Below are positions 6,609 to 13,518 of a stretch of DNA of 15,467 bases, piece after piece (position 1 is the stretch's first letter; the number at the start of each line of letters is the position of its first letter). The position numbers and the translations under genes were made by a program. The DNA lies in assembly GCA_036556695.1 (NCBI GenBank), contig DATBIY010000059.1:1-15467 (forward strand), given 5' to 3'. Under the pieces are notes generated by a model. That model saw only the letters and a list, made by a program, of their open reading frames with translations. It was not told the origin of the DNA and ran no database searches. Origin of the DNA: DASSCW01 sp036556695. GTDB lineage: Bacteria; Chloroflexota; Limnocylindria; QHBO01.

Positions 6609-7055
6609 ATGGCCGTCGCTGATCCGTACCGGGTGCTCCAGGTGCTGGCCACCGCCGACCAGGAGGTGCTGAACGCTGCGTTCCGTGCCCTGGCGCAGAA
6701 ATACCACCCTGACCACGATCGCAGCCAGCTTGCCGCCCGGCGCATGGCCGAGTTGAACGCCGCCTGGGCCATGGTCCGTGACCCGGTGCTGCGCGCCAAT
6801 TGGGATCGCGCACAGCGCCGCACGGCGTACGGCTTCGCGGAGAAGCCGACGCGCCAGGGATCGGTGCCACCCCCGCCGCGTTCGGCAAGCGCAGGCACCA
6901 AGCTCGAGTTCGGCCGATACGCGGGCTGGGCGCTGCGCGACTTGGCCCGCAAGGACCCGGATTACCTGCGCTGGCTGTCGCGCCACGCATCGGGCCTGCG
7001 CTACCGCACCGAGATCTACCAGATCCTGGGCCGCATGGGGAACTCGGCTGCCTGA
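6609..7055 (+). CDS. J-domain protein with a C-terminal FGxYxGW module
   Basis: The 148-aa product has an N-terminal J domain (about 4-70) with the diagnostic HPD at 33-35 in KYHPDHD, so it should stimulate an Hsp70 (DnaK). It lacks the Gly/Phe, zinc-finger and substrate-binding domains of DnaJ, so it is not the general chaperone. After a Pro/Ser linker (about 80-97) comes a small second module, with FGRYAGW (101-107) and DPDYLRWL (116-123). This resembles the small FGKYKG...DYLxWL domain found at the C-terminus of exonuclease X-type proteins and as DUF3820-like stand-alone domains. The substrate is unknown. ATG 6609 starts at the beginning of the J domain; no strong ribosome binding site is visible. 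The upstream neighbour is the DnaB-like ATPase (45 bp), so the two may be cotranscribed. Confidence 0.85.
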   Translation: MAVADPYRVLQVLATADQEVLNAAFRALAQKYHPDHDRSQLAARRMAELNAAWAMVRDPVLRANWDRAQRRTAYGFAEKPTRQGSVPPPPRSASAGTKLEFGRYAGWALRDLARKDPDYLRWLSRHASGLRYRTEIYQILGRMGNSAA

Positions 7056-7065
7056 TCGGGGGTGT

Positions 7066-7096
7066 TTGGGCGATGGTCAGAGTCGGGCGCTAGGCT
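7066..7096 (+). promoter_or_regulatory. Possible promoter of the HAD gene with leaderless spacing
   Basis: TTGGGC (7066-7071) and TAGGCT (7091-7096) are 19 nt apart, and the chosen ATG (7104) begins 8 bases after the last base of the -10 element. Initiation at or next to the A of the ATG would give a leaderless mRNA. No Shine-Dalgarno sequence precedes this ATG, which fits. The -10 match is weaker than the others in this window. Confidence 0.35.
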
Positions 7097-7103
7097 TGGG
7101 CCG

Positions 7104-7835
7104 ATGACTCCGCTGCGCGCCGTCTTCCTGGACATCGGCGACACCGTCATGCGCGCCAACCCATCGTGGGAGGGCGTCTACACGCTGGCGCTCAAGGAGT
7201 TCGGCGTCCAGGTGCCGATGGACGGGCTGCGCGACGCCCTGCGCCGGGCGTACCACCACGGCGGCTACGGCTGGGAGGGCGGCTTCGAGGCGACGCCTGA
7301 GACGAGCTTCCAGCGCACCGTGGAGATGGACCGCCGTGCGTTGGCGGAGCTGGGCGTCACCGACCTGCCGGAGGCGTTCTATCGGCGGCTGGGCGAGGTG
7401 TTCCTGCTGGTCAGCAGTTGGCACGTCTTCCCAGATGCCGTCCCGGCGCTCGAGGCGCTTCGCGCCCGTGGGCTGGCCATCGGCGCGGTGAGCAACTGGA
7501 TCTGGCAGCTGCCCGAGCTGCTCCACTCGCTGGAGCTGGTGTCGCACTTCGACTTCGTGGCGGCCAGCGCACGGGTCGGCTTCGAGAAGCCGCATGCCGG
7601 CATCTTCCAGCACGCGCTGCAGCAGGCTGGTGTCCGTCCGCGGGAGGCGCTCCACGTGGGCGACCATATCGACGCCGATGTGCAGGGCGCCCAGGCGGTC
7701 GGCATCTCCCCGGTGCTGATCGACCGCCGCGAGCGCTACACCGAAGTCGATGTGCCCCAGGGCGTGCCGCTCATCCGGTCGCTCAGCGAGCTCGTCGGCA
7801 TCGTGGATGCGCGCCTCCAGCGCGCCAGCGCCTGA
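7104..7835 (+). CDS. HAD-superfamily hydrolase, subfamily IA (phosphoglycolate phosphatase-like)
   Basis: The 243-aa product has all HAD motifs: DIGDT at 10-14 (nucleophile D10, acid/base D13), S130-N131 in GAVSN, K162 in GFEKPHAGIF, and the acidic motif HVGDHIDAD (184-192) with D187 and D190. A helical C1 cap lies between about 17 and 105. The layout fits HDHD3-like or REG-2-like phosphatases with a small phosphorylated metabolite as substrate, which I cannot name. An in-frame GTG at 7062 would add 14 residues with no family match, so I prefer ATG 7104 just before motif I. The stop is 5 bp before thpR, so the two should be cotranscribed. The first residue of motif I region is Asp-Ile-Gly-Asp rather than the commoner DxDGT, acceptable in this family. 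Confidence 0.88.
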   Translation: MTPLRAVFLDIGDTVMRANPSWEGVYTLALKEFGVQVPMDGLRDALRRAYHHGGYGWEGGFEATPETSFQRTVEMDRRALAELGVTDLPEAFYRRLGEVFLLVSSWHVFPDAVPALEALRARGLAIGAVSNWIWQLPELLHSLELVSHFDFVAASARVGFEKPHAGIFQHALQQAGVRPREALHVGDHIDADVQGAQAVGISPVLIDRRERYTEVDVPQGVPLIRSLSELVGIVDARLQRASA

Positions 7836-7840
7836 CGCCG

Positions 7841-8449
7841 GTGGCCGACGATGCCTCGCGTCCCTGGCGCTGCTTCTGGGCCGTGCCGCTGCCGGATGAG
7901 CTGCGCGAGCAACTGGCTTCGTTCGTCGCCGACGTGCGTACCCAGCCAGGCGTCGATGCGGCATGGCGCTTCACCGAGCCGGAGGGCTGGCACGTGACCC
8001 TCGCCTTCCTGGGTGCCGTGGAGCCTGAGGCAGTGGAGCCGATGGTCGCGCGCGTCGTCACCGCTGTTGCTGGTACGCGCGGGTTCGAGGTCTCGTCTTG
8101 CGGCCTCGGCGGCTTCCCGCGCGGCAACCGCGCCAGGGTGATGTGGTACGGCGTGGCCGATGAACGCAAGGAGCTGGCTCAGCTTGCCGCCGCGGTCCAT
8201 CTGGCGAGCGGGATCGCGGGGGAGCAGGCGTTTCGCGCGCACGTCACGCTCGCCCGGTCGCGCGACCGGCACGGGACGTCACTGCCGGCCACCGCCATGA
8301 AGATGCCGCAGGGCCGGATCCCGGTGGATGCCACCCTGCTCTACCGCAGTCACCTGGGCCGCGGCCCCGCCCGCTATCGGGTGCTGGCGCGGGTGCCACT
8401 GGCCGCGGCGTCCGTTGTACCGTCACCACCCCTGAGCGCAGCACGATGA
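7841..8449 (+). CDS. thpR: RNA 2',3'-cyclic 3'-phosphodiesterase / 2'-5' RNA ligase (ThpR/LigT)
   Basis: The 202-aa product carries the two HxTx motifs that define the 2H phosphoesterase fold: HVTL at 51-54 and HVTL at 134-137. These supply the two catalytic histidines (H51, H134). The strand CFWAVPLP near the N-terminus matches the usual start of LigT-family proteins. The family hydrolyses 2',3'-cyclic phosphate RNA ends and can ligate tRNA half-molecules through 2'-5' bonds in vitro; the in vivo role is unclear. The GTG at 7841 begins 5 bp after the HAD stop and fits the family N-terminus; the longer open frame upstream is the shadow of the HAD gene. The last 4 bp overlap the next gene (ATGA), pointing to translational coupling. 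Confidence 0.88.
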   Translation: MADDASRPWRCFWAVPLPDELREQLASFVADVRTQPGVDAAWRFTEPEGWHVTLAFLGAVEPEAVEPMVARVVTAVAGTRGFEVSSCGLGGFPRGNRARVMWYGVADERKELAQLAAAVHLASGIAGEQAFRAHVTLARSRDRHGTSLPATAMKMPQGRIPVDATLLYRSHLGRGPARYRVLARVPLAAASVVPSPPLSAAR

Positions 8450-8976
8450 GCGATCCGATTCTTCCCGTCCGACCACCACACGTCGCCGTCATCGGCGAGG
8501 GTGAGCCACGAGGTCCTGATGCCCATCGGCTGCTCGAATGGGCCGAGGAGGCCGGACAGCTGCTCGCTCGCGGCGGCGCCACGGTGGTGACCGGCGGGCT
8601 GGGGGGCGTCATGCAGGCCGCTTCCCGGGGAGCGGCCGGGGCCGGCGGCATGACCATCGGCATCCTTCCCGGCGCTGACGCGCACGAGGCCAATGCCTTC
8701 GTGCGCCAGGCCATCCCAACCGGGCTGGGCGTGGCTCGCAACCTGGTCGTCGTCACCGCGGCCGATGCGGTGCTGGCCATCGGCGGGCGCCACGGGACGC
8801 TGTCAGAGATCGGCCTTGCACTGCGCATGGGCCGCCACGTGGTTGCCCTGTCATCGTGGCGGCTGGAATCCGACCATCGGTTCGGCGGCCCGCGCGTCCA
8901 CCGCGCACGCGACCCGCGGGAGGCCGCGGCCCTCGCCCTGCAGCTCGCCCAGGCGGGTCCCTCTCAGCCGGCCTAG
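8446..8976 (+). CDS. LOG-like Rossmann nucleotide-binding protein (SLOG/TIGR00725-type)
   Basis: The 176-aa product has a Rossmann fold with two family signatures: VVTGGLGGVMQAASRGA (47-63) and AIGGRHGTLSEI (111-122), a variant of the PGGxGTxxE motif of LOG phosphoribohydrolases. LOG enzymes cut the N-glycosidic bond of nucleoside 5'-monophosphates, but this shorter branch (DprA/Smf-related family 1) has no established substrate; enzymatic activity is inference. The catalytic-type E121 is present. ATG 8446 overlaps the end of thpR by 4 bp. The downstream NUDIX gene follows after 7 bp. The four-gene HAD-thpR-LOG-NUDIX run is therefore a probable operon with nucleotide-phosphate chemistry in common. 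Confidence 0.82.
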   Translation: MSDPILPVRPPHVAVIGEGEPRGPDAHRLLEWAEEAGQLLARGGATVVTGGLGGVMQAASRGAAGAGGMTIGILPGADAHEANAFVRQAIPTGLGVARNLVVVTAADAVLAIGGRHGTLSEIGLALRMGRHVVALSSWRLESDHRFGGPRVHRARDPREAAALALQLAQAGPSQPA

Positions 8977-8983
8977 GTCAGTG

Positions 8984-9607
8984 ATGACTGAACAGGTGCT
9001 GGTTCTGCCCCGCGCGGCGGTTCCCGGCGGCTGCGACTTCACCGGCATCCGCCAGGCCAGCCACGGCCTGCTCGACGAGCTTCGGGCCACGGTGGCCAGC
9101 CATGGCCGATACCTCGACCGGCCGGTCGCCGAGGAGTCGCCGAACTGGAAGCAGCTCATTCCGTACGTTGTCGTGCGCGACCGCGAGGCGACCTTCCTGA
9201 TGGAGCGCACCACCGCGGGCGGCGATCCGCGGCTGCACAACAAGGCCAGCATCGGGGTCGGCGGGCACCTCAACCCGGTCGATCACGGCCAGGACGCCCT
9301 GATGGCCGGCCTGCAGCGCGAATGGGCCGAGGAGCTCCGGGCCGCATGGCAGCCGCGCTTCGAGCTGGTTGGGCTGCTGAACGACGACTCGAACCCCGTC
9401 GGATCGGTCCACCTGGGAGTCGTCTTCACCGTCGAGACCGATGGGCGCCAGGTCGACGTCCGCGAGACGGAGAAGCTGAGCGGTCGCATGGCCAGCCCGA
9501 CGGAGGTGACCGCCGCCTGGCCGAGGCTCGAGACGTGGTCACGGCTGGTCGCGGCAGAGGTGCTGGGGCTCGCCGGGGAGGCGGCCAAGCCGCCCACCGG
9601 AGGGTGA
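8984..9607 (+). CDS. NUDIX-fold hydrolase with a degenerate NUDIX box
   Basis: The 207-aa product has a NUDIX-type core: strand LIPYVVVRDRE (58-68), ASIGVGGHLNPVD (88-100), and REWAEEL (112-118), which is the REUXEE part of the NUDIX box with R112, E113, E116 and E117. The box is non-standard: the first acidic position is D104 instead of Glu and the leading Gly of GX5E is replaced around P98, with GGH a few residues earlier. The N-terminal 55 residues form an extension seen in phosphoesterase-type NUDIX proteins. The substrate is unknown, likely a nucleoside diphosphate derivative. ATG 8984 is chosen; GTG 8981 directly before it is equally possible. A longer open frame reaches back to 8693 but overlaps the LOG gene. 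The stop is 16 bp before the nfeD ATG, and that gap contains a promoter. Confidence 0.8.
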   Translation: MTEQVLVLPRAAVPGGCDFTGIRQASHGLLDELRATVASHGRYLDRPVAEESPNWKQLIPYVVVRDREATFLMERTTAGGDPRLHNKASIGVGGHLNPVDHGQDALMAGLQREWAEELRAAWQPRFELVGLLNDDSNPVGSVHLGVVFTVETDGRQVDVRETEKLSGRMASPTEVTAAWPRLETWSRLVAAEVLGLAGEAAKPPTGG

Positions 9608-9611
9608 TGCG

Positions 9612-9617
9612 TATACT
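9612..9617 (+). promoter_or_regulatory. -10 element (TATACT) giving a leaderless nfeD transcript
   Basis: TATACT ends at 9617 and the nfeD ATG begins at 9624, with CGCCGC between. Initiation at the usual distance would fall on or next to the A of the ATG. The 16-bp gap between the NUDIX stop and ATG has no Shine-Dalgarno sequence. The surrounding 12-mer CGTATACTCGCC (9610-9621) is identical to that at 5361-5372. No good -35 is visible. Confidence 0.5.
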
Positions 9618-9623
9618 CGCCGC

Positions 9624-11027
9624 ATGGTGCGACTGCGGCGCGCCGTGGCGGGCGTCGCGCTCCTGCTCGGCGCGGTATCGCTGGCCATGCCGGCCGCTGC
9701 GGTCGGTGAGCCGATCCTGCGCCTGCGCCTCCACGGCGTGATCGACCAGATCAACGCTGCGTATATCGAAGAGGGCGTCGCGGCCGCGCAGGGCGGCAAC
9801 GCATCGGCGGTGCTCATCGAGATCGACTCGCCGGGCGGCGAACTGACCAGCATGAAGCGCATTCTGCAGGCGATCCTGGGCAGCGAAGTGCCGGTGATCA
9901 CCTACGTGACGCCGCAGGGCGCGGAGGCGGCCAGCGCCGCGACCTTCATCGCGTTGGCGGGTGACGTGGCGGCCATGGCGCCGTCCACCACCATCGGCGC
10001 CGCGTCGGTGGTCGGCAGCGGAGGAACGGACCTGCCGGACACGCTGGCCGACAAGATCAACAACTCGAACGCGGCCACCATCCGCGACCTGGCCGAGGCG
10101 CACGGTCGCAACGCCGACTGGGCGGAGTCCGCGGTTCGGGAGGCAGCCAGCCTGTCAGCGACCGATGCAGCGGCCATGCGACCGCCGGTTGCCGACATGG
10201 TGGCCACGGACGTTGCAGATCTGCTGGCGCAGGTTGACCAGGGCACCAGGGCCGATGGCCAGGCCTTCGAAGCCGATGGGCGTCCGATCCCGCCGCTGGC
10301 CGCGCTGCCGATCCGCGACGCGACCATGAACATCGGGCAGGCGTTCCTGCACCTGCTGTCCGATCCGAACGTGGCGTTCATCCTGTTCACCATCGGCTTC
10401 TACGGCATCGTCTCCGAGCTGTTCCACCCGAACTTCTTCTCCGGCCCAGTGGGCGCCATGGCGCTGGTGCTGGCCTTCATCGGCTCCAACAGCCTTCCGC
10501 TGAACATCGGCGGGCTGCTGCTGATCCTGCTGGGCATCGGCCTGCTGGTGCTGGAGCTGACGGTGACGTCGTTCGGCTTGCTGACCATTGGCGGCGTGAT
10601 CTCGATCGTGTTGGGGGCGATGGCCCTGTGGACGGGCGTCAATCCCGAGGAGGACGCGGTGCGCGTGGCCATCAGCCCCTGGCTGCTGGCGGTGGTGGTC
10701 GCACTGTCTCTGGCCTATGTCTACGGCGTGGTGCGTGCGCTGCTGGCGATGCGCAGGCAGCCGACGCTGCCCCTTCCGCTGCCCGCCCTGGTGGGGGCCG
10801 GCGGCGTCGCGCAGACGCTCATCGCGCCCAGGGGAATCGCCTACGCCAACGGAGAAGCGTGGTCCGCGCGCAGCGCGGGCCCCGAAATTGCGGCTGGCAG
10901 CCCGCTGCGGGTAGTGGGCGTCGATGGCCTGGAGCTCATCGTCGAGCCGAACAAGAGCGAGCCGAACAAAAGCGAGCCAAGTGAACGCGAGCCAGGTGAG
11001 AGGAGACTTGATGCGGGAAGCGGCTGA
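9624..11027 (+). CDS. nfeD: Long-form NfeD: ClpP-class membrane serine protease with OB-fold tail
   Basis: The 467-aa product starts with a signal peptide (1-27, AAA before VGEP). The protease domain (about 30-225) has the ClpP-like strand AVLIEIDSPGGE (62-73), the nucleophile S104 in EAASAAT and the general base K144 in LADKI. The Ser-Lys spacing of 40 is close to the S97/K138 dyad of archaeal PH1510. Four to five membrane segments follow (about 250-268, 276-290, 295-312, 316-335, 352-374), then the NfeD OB-fold (about 389-441). The C-terminus is a short tandem repeat of EPNKS-type units (about 441-457). The family cleaves hydrophobic C-termini of stomatin/slipin partners; a slipin gene lies 2.5 kb downstream rather than next door. 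The last 17 bp overlap the next gene. Confidence 0.92.
   Translation: MVRLRRAVAGVALLLGAVSLAMPAAAVGEPILRLRLHGVIDQINAAYIEEGVAAAQGGNASAVLIEIDSPGGELTSMKRILQAILGSEVPVITYVTPQGAEAASAATFIALAGDVAAMAPSTTIGAASVVGSGGTDLPDTLADKINNSNAATIRDLAEAHGRNADWAESAVREAASLSATDAAAMRPPVADMVATDVADLLAQVDQGTRADGQAFEADGRPIPPLAALPIRDATMNIGQAFLHLLSDPNVAFILFTIGFYGIVSELFHPNFFSGPVGAMALVLAFIGSNSLPLNIGGLLLILLGIGLLVLELTVTSFGLLTIGGVISIVLGAMALWTGVNPEEDAVRVAISPWLLAVVVALSLAYVYGVVRALLAMRRQPTLPLPLPALVGAGGVAQTLIAPRGIAYANGEAWSARSAGPEIAAGSPLRVVGVDGLELIVEPNKSEPNKSEPSEREPGERRLDAGSG
10944..11000 (+). repeat. 15-bp tandem repeat in the 3' end of nfeD
   Basis: Units are GAGCCGAACAAGAGC (10944-10958), GAGCCGAACAAAAGC (10959-10973), GAGCCAAGTGAACGC (10974-10988) and a partial GAGCCAGGTGAG (10989-11000). 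The first two differ at one base, the others have diverged. They encode EPNKS-like pentapeptides at the NfeD C-terminus and run up to the ribosome binding site of the next gene. Confidence 0.8.
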
Positions 11028-12192
11028 GGAGCAGGTGCACGATCACGGCGGCCTGGCCGTCCTCGATGGTTCGTCGCGGTCAGCGCCGTCTGGCGTGGCC
11101 GTCGCCGGCGAGCCGGATGACGGGCTGGTGGCCTGGTTCCTGGACGGGGTGACCCAGCGGCTGGAGGCGCGCGGGCACCCGGTGCACCGCCACCGCAACC
11201 GCGACGCGCTCGAACTCGACAGCGGCGTGCGCGTCATCCTCAACCCGGTGAGCGCGGAGGCGCCCACCAGCTTCCGGCGCCGATCGAAGGACATCTTCGT
11301 GGTCGGGCTGGCGGAGCTGCCGCAGCGTCCCGAGGACATGCTGCAGGCCGGCTACTCGCTCCTGGTGCGGTCGCTGTCGAACGTCTTCATTCCCATGGTC
11401 CGCGATCGCCAGGGGACCGACGCCCACTTCATCACCATGGAGCAGGGCTTCCACCGCTTCGAGCATGACGGCGACGACGGTGCCTTCTTCGACGCCGTGG
11501 TCGAGCGGTTGATCCCCCTGGCCGAGTCGCGGCTGGTCATCGAGAACGAGTTCGTGCCCGACCTGCCGCGCGAGCTGTGGCAGGGCGACGAGCACACCGC
11601 CTCCATCACCCGAGCCGGCGAGCGCATGGCGGAGCTCGACCTCCTTCCCGCGCCGTGGCCCATCGACGAGCTGCTCTCCGCTGAGGACCTGCGGCACGTC
11701 AAGCGGCTGTTCGGTATCGGCGGCCTGTCCTACGGGAACGCCAGCGCGCGCCACGACGGCGATCGCTTCTGGATGAGCGCCAGCGGCGTGGACAAGAGCC
11801 GGCTGCGCGACGTGGGCAGCGAGATCCTGCTGGTCACCGGCTACGACCCGGCGTCGGGCATCGTGCGTTTGAGCGTGCCGCCCGACGTGCGACCGCGACG
11901 GGTATCGGTCGACGCCATCGAGCACCTGACCATCTACCGCGAGCATCCGGAGGTCGGCGGCATCCTGCACGTGCACGGCTGGGCGCCGGGGGCGGTCTCC
12001 ACCGAGGTCGTCTATCCCTGCGGCACCGAGGAGCTCGCCCTGGAGGTTGCCGAGCTGGTGCGCCAGGCGCCGGATCCGGCTCGCGCGGTCATCGGCCTCA
12101 AGAACCATGGCCTGACCATCACCGGGCACAGCCTGGACGAGATCCTGGATCGGGTCGGTCCGAGCATCGTGCGCCGCGTCCCCATGGACTGA
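11011..12192 (+). CDS. Class II aldolase/adducin-family protein with an unrecognised N-terminal half
   Basis: The 393-aa product has a C-terminal class II aldolase/adducin domain (about 220-393). It contains YGNAS (241-245), FWMSASGVDK (253-262), E304, the metal ligands H320 and H322 in ILHVHGWAP, and H366 in LKNHGLTITG. The Zn-ligand set and glutamate are intact, so sugar-phosphate aldolase or epimerase chemistry is possible. The first 200 residues are not part of that domain and I do not recognise them; they contain the well-formed stretch RSKDIFVVGLAELPQRPEDM (91-110). ATG 11011 is fixed by AGGAG (11001-11005) at a 5-nt spacer, and it overlaps the end of nfeD by 17 bp. The dehydrogenase gene follows 13 bp later, so the two may act on successive steps of a polyol or sugar pathway. 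Confidence 0.82.
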   Translation: MREAAEEQVHDHGGLAVLDGSSRSAPSGVAVAGEPDDGLVAWFLDGVTQRLEARGHPVHRHRNRDALELDSGVRVILNPVSAEAPTSFRRRSKDIFVVGLAELPQRPEDMLQAGYSLLVRSLSNVFIPMVRDRQGTDAHFITMEQGFHRFEHDGDDGAFFDAVVERLIPLAESRLVIENEFVPDLPRELWQGDEHTASITRAGERMAELDLLPAPWPIDELLSAEDLRHVKRLFGIGGLSYGNASARHDGDRFWMSASGVDKSRLRDVGSEILLVTGYDPASGIVRLSVPPDVRPRRVSVDAIEHLTIYREHPEVGGILHVHGWAPGAVSTEVVYPCGTEELALEVAELVRQAPDPARAVIGLKNHGLTITGHSLDEILDRVGPSIVRRVPMD

Positions 12193-12205
12193 CCTTTCCA
12201 CCGCC

Positions 12206-13402
12206 TTGGCCGATAGCCTTCGCGGCCTGCGGTTGCGCTTCGCCGCATCGGCGCTGAACGAGCGTGCGCTGCGGCTGTTTGGATCGCGGCTGCCCCGCCT
12301 GACCGGCGGCTGGATGCCCTGGCTCTCCTTGGACCGATACGACCCGCCGCCGCTCCCCGACAGCGACTGGGTCCGCGTGCGGCCGCTGCTCTCCGGAGTG
12401 TGCGGGACGGACCTGGCGCTGCTGACCGGGCATGCCAGCTCGATCCTCTCGCCGTTTGCCTCGTTCCCCGCCGTGCTGGGGCACGAGGTGGTGGGCGTGG
12501 TCGAGGGCAGTGGCCAGCGGGTGGTGGTGGATCCCGTCATCTCGTGCGCCGTGCGCGGCCTGGATCCGTGCCGCCGGTGCGCGGCCGGCGCCGCCCGATT
12601 CTGCGAGCGCGCGGCAGGCAGCGAGAGGCTGGGGCCGGGGCTGCTGATTGGCTACTGCGCCGACCTCCCTGGCGGCTGGTCGACGGGAATGATCGCCCAC
12701 CGCTCGCAGCTGCACGCCGTGCCGGAGCCGCTTTCCGACGATGCTGCCGTGCTGATCGAGCCGTTCAGCGTGGCCCTCCACGCGGTGCTCGCCGAGCCGC
12801 CCGACCCCGGGCAGCCGGTCCTTGTGATCGGCGCGGGGACGCTGGGCCTGTGCACGGTTGCCGCGCTGCGGCTGGTTGCGCCGGAGGCGCCCGTCGTGGT
12901 GGTGGCGCGCCACGCGTTCCAGCGCCAGCTGGCTGAGCGGCTTGGTGCGGAGCCGGCCGAGTCGGCCGTGCGTGCAGCGACCTCGCGAGCGGCCGCCAGG
13001 GCGTATCGGTCCATTTTGGGAAGGACGGTCCTGAGCGGCGGGTTCGCGCAGGTCTATGACGCGGTGGCCACGCGCTCCAGCCTGGCCGATGCCATGCGCA
13101 CCACCGCGCCGGGCGGCCGGCTGGGGCTGGTTGGTGGCCCCGGGGAGCTGGGTTCGCTGGACTGGACGCTGGCCTGGGCCAGGGAGCTGCGCATCCACGG
13201 GGCGTACGTGTACGGCGCGGAGCCGTCAGCTGCGGGGGTCCACACCATGGACGAGGCGATGCGCCTGCTGGTGGCGCACCCGGAGGTGGCGCTGGGCGAG
13301 CTGGTCACGCACCGGTTCACGCTGGACGAGTGGCGACGGGCGATGAGCGTGGCGCTGTCCCGTGGTCGGAGCGAGGCGCTGAAGGTGGTGTTCGCGCCGT
13401 AG
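12206..13402 (+). CDS. Zinc-dependent medium-chain alcohol/polyol dehydrogenase
   Basis: The 398-aa product has the medium-chain dehydrogenase layout. The catalytic zinc ligand candidates are C66 (GVCGTDL), H93-E94 (LGHEVVG) and E185 (LIEP). Four structural-zinc-type cysteines are C114, C122, C125 and C133, spaced C-x7-C-x2-C-x7-C rather than the usual C-x2-C-x2-C-x7-C. The dinucleotide-binding motif VIGAGTLG is at 207-214. The basic ARH after the second Rossmann strand may favour NADP, which is inference. The substrate is unknown; threonine/sorbitol-type dehydrogenases are the nearest families. The first 40 residues are an N-terminal extension. TTG 12206 starts the frame 13 bp after the aldolase stop without a clear ribosome binding site, so coupling to the upstream gene is likely. 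A weak GCCGC/GCGGC hairpin (13402-13415) spans the stop. Confidence 0.85.
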   Translation: MADSLRGLRLRFAASALNERALRLFGSRLPRLTGGWMPWLSLDRYDPPPLPDSDWVRVRPLLSGVCGTDLALLTGHASSILSPFASFPAVLGHEVVGVVEGSGQRVVVDPVISCAVRGLDPCRRCAAGAARFCERAAGSERLGPGLLIGYCADLPGGWSTGMIAHRSQLHAVPEPLSDDAAVLIEPFSVALHAVLAEPPDPGQPVLVIGAGTLGLCTVAALRLVAPEAPVVVVARHAFQRQLAERLGAEPAESAVRAATSRAAARAYRSILGRTVLSGGFAQVYDAVATRSSLADAMRTTAPGGRLGLVGGPGELGSLDWTLAWARELRIHGAYVYGAEPSAAGVHTMDEAMRLLVAHPEVALGELVTHRFTLDEWRRAMSVALSRGRSEALKVVFAP

Positions 13403-13471
13403 CCGCCAGAGCGGCAGATTCATGTGAGGTCAGCACAGGGGCTGCGCATCCCGCAGATCAGCCGTTCATCG

Positions 13472-13477
13472 TATGCT
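13472..13477 (+). promoter_or_regulatory. Possible -10 element (TATGCT) of the slipin gene
   Basis: TATGCT lies in the 116-bp gap between the dehydrogenase and slipin genes, within CGTATGCTCACGC, which resembles the other -10 boxes of this window. No good -35 is seen. The predicted start near 13484 would leave a 35-nt leader with GGGAGG before the ATG. This suggests the slipin is transcribed apart from nfeD. Confidence 0.35.
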
Positions 13478-13518
13478 CACGCTGGCTAATCGGCCCGTGT
13501 AGGGAGGATCCCCGAGCC

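Noticed and set aside
7062..7103. Earlier GTG start for the HAD hydrolase
   Set aside because: It adds residues with no family match ahead of motif I and crosses the likely promoter; ATG 7104 fits the usual distance to DIGDT.
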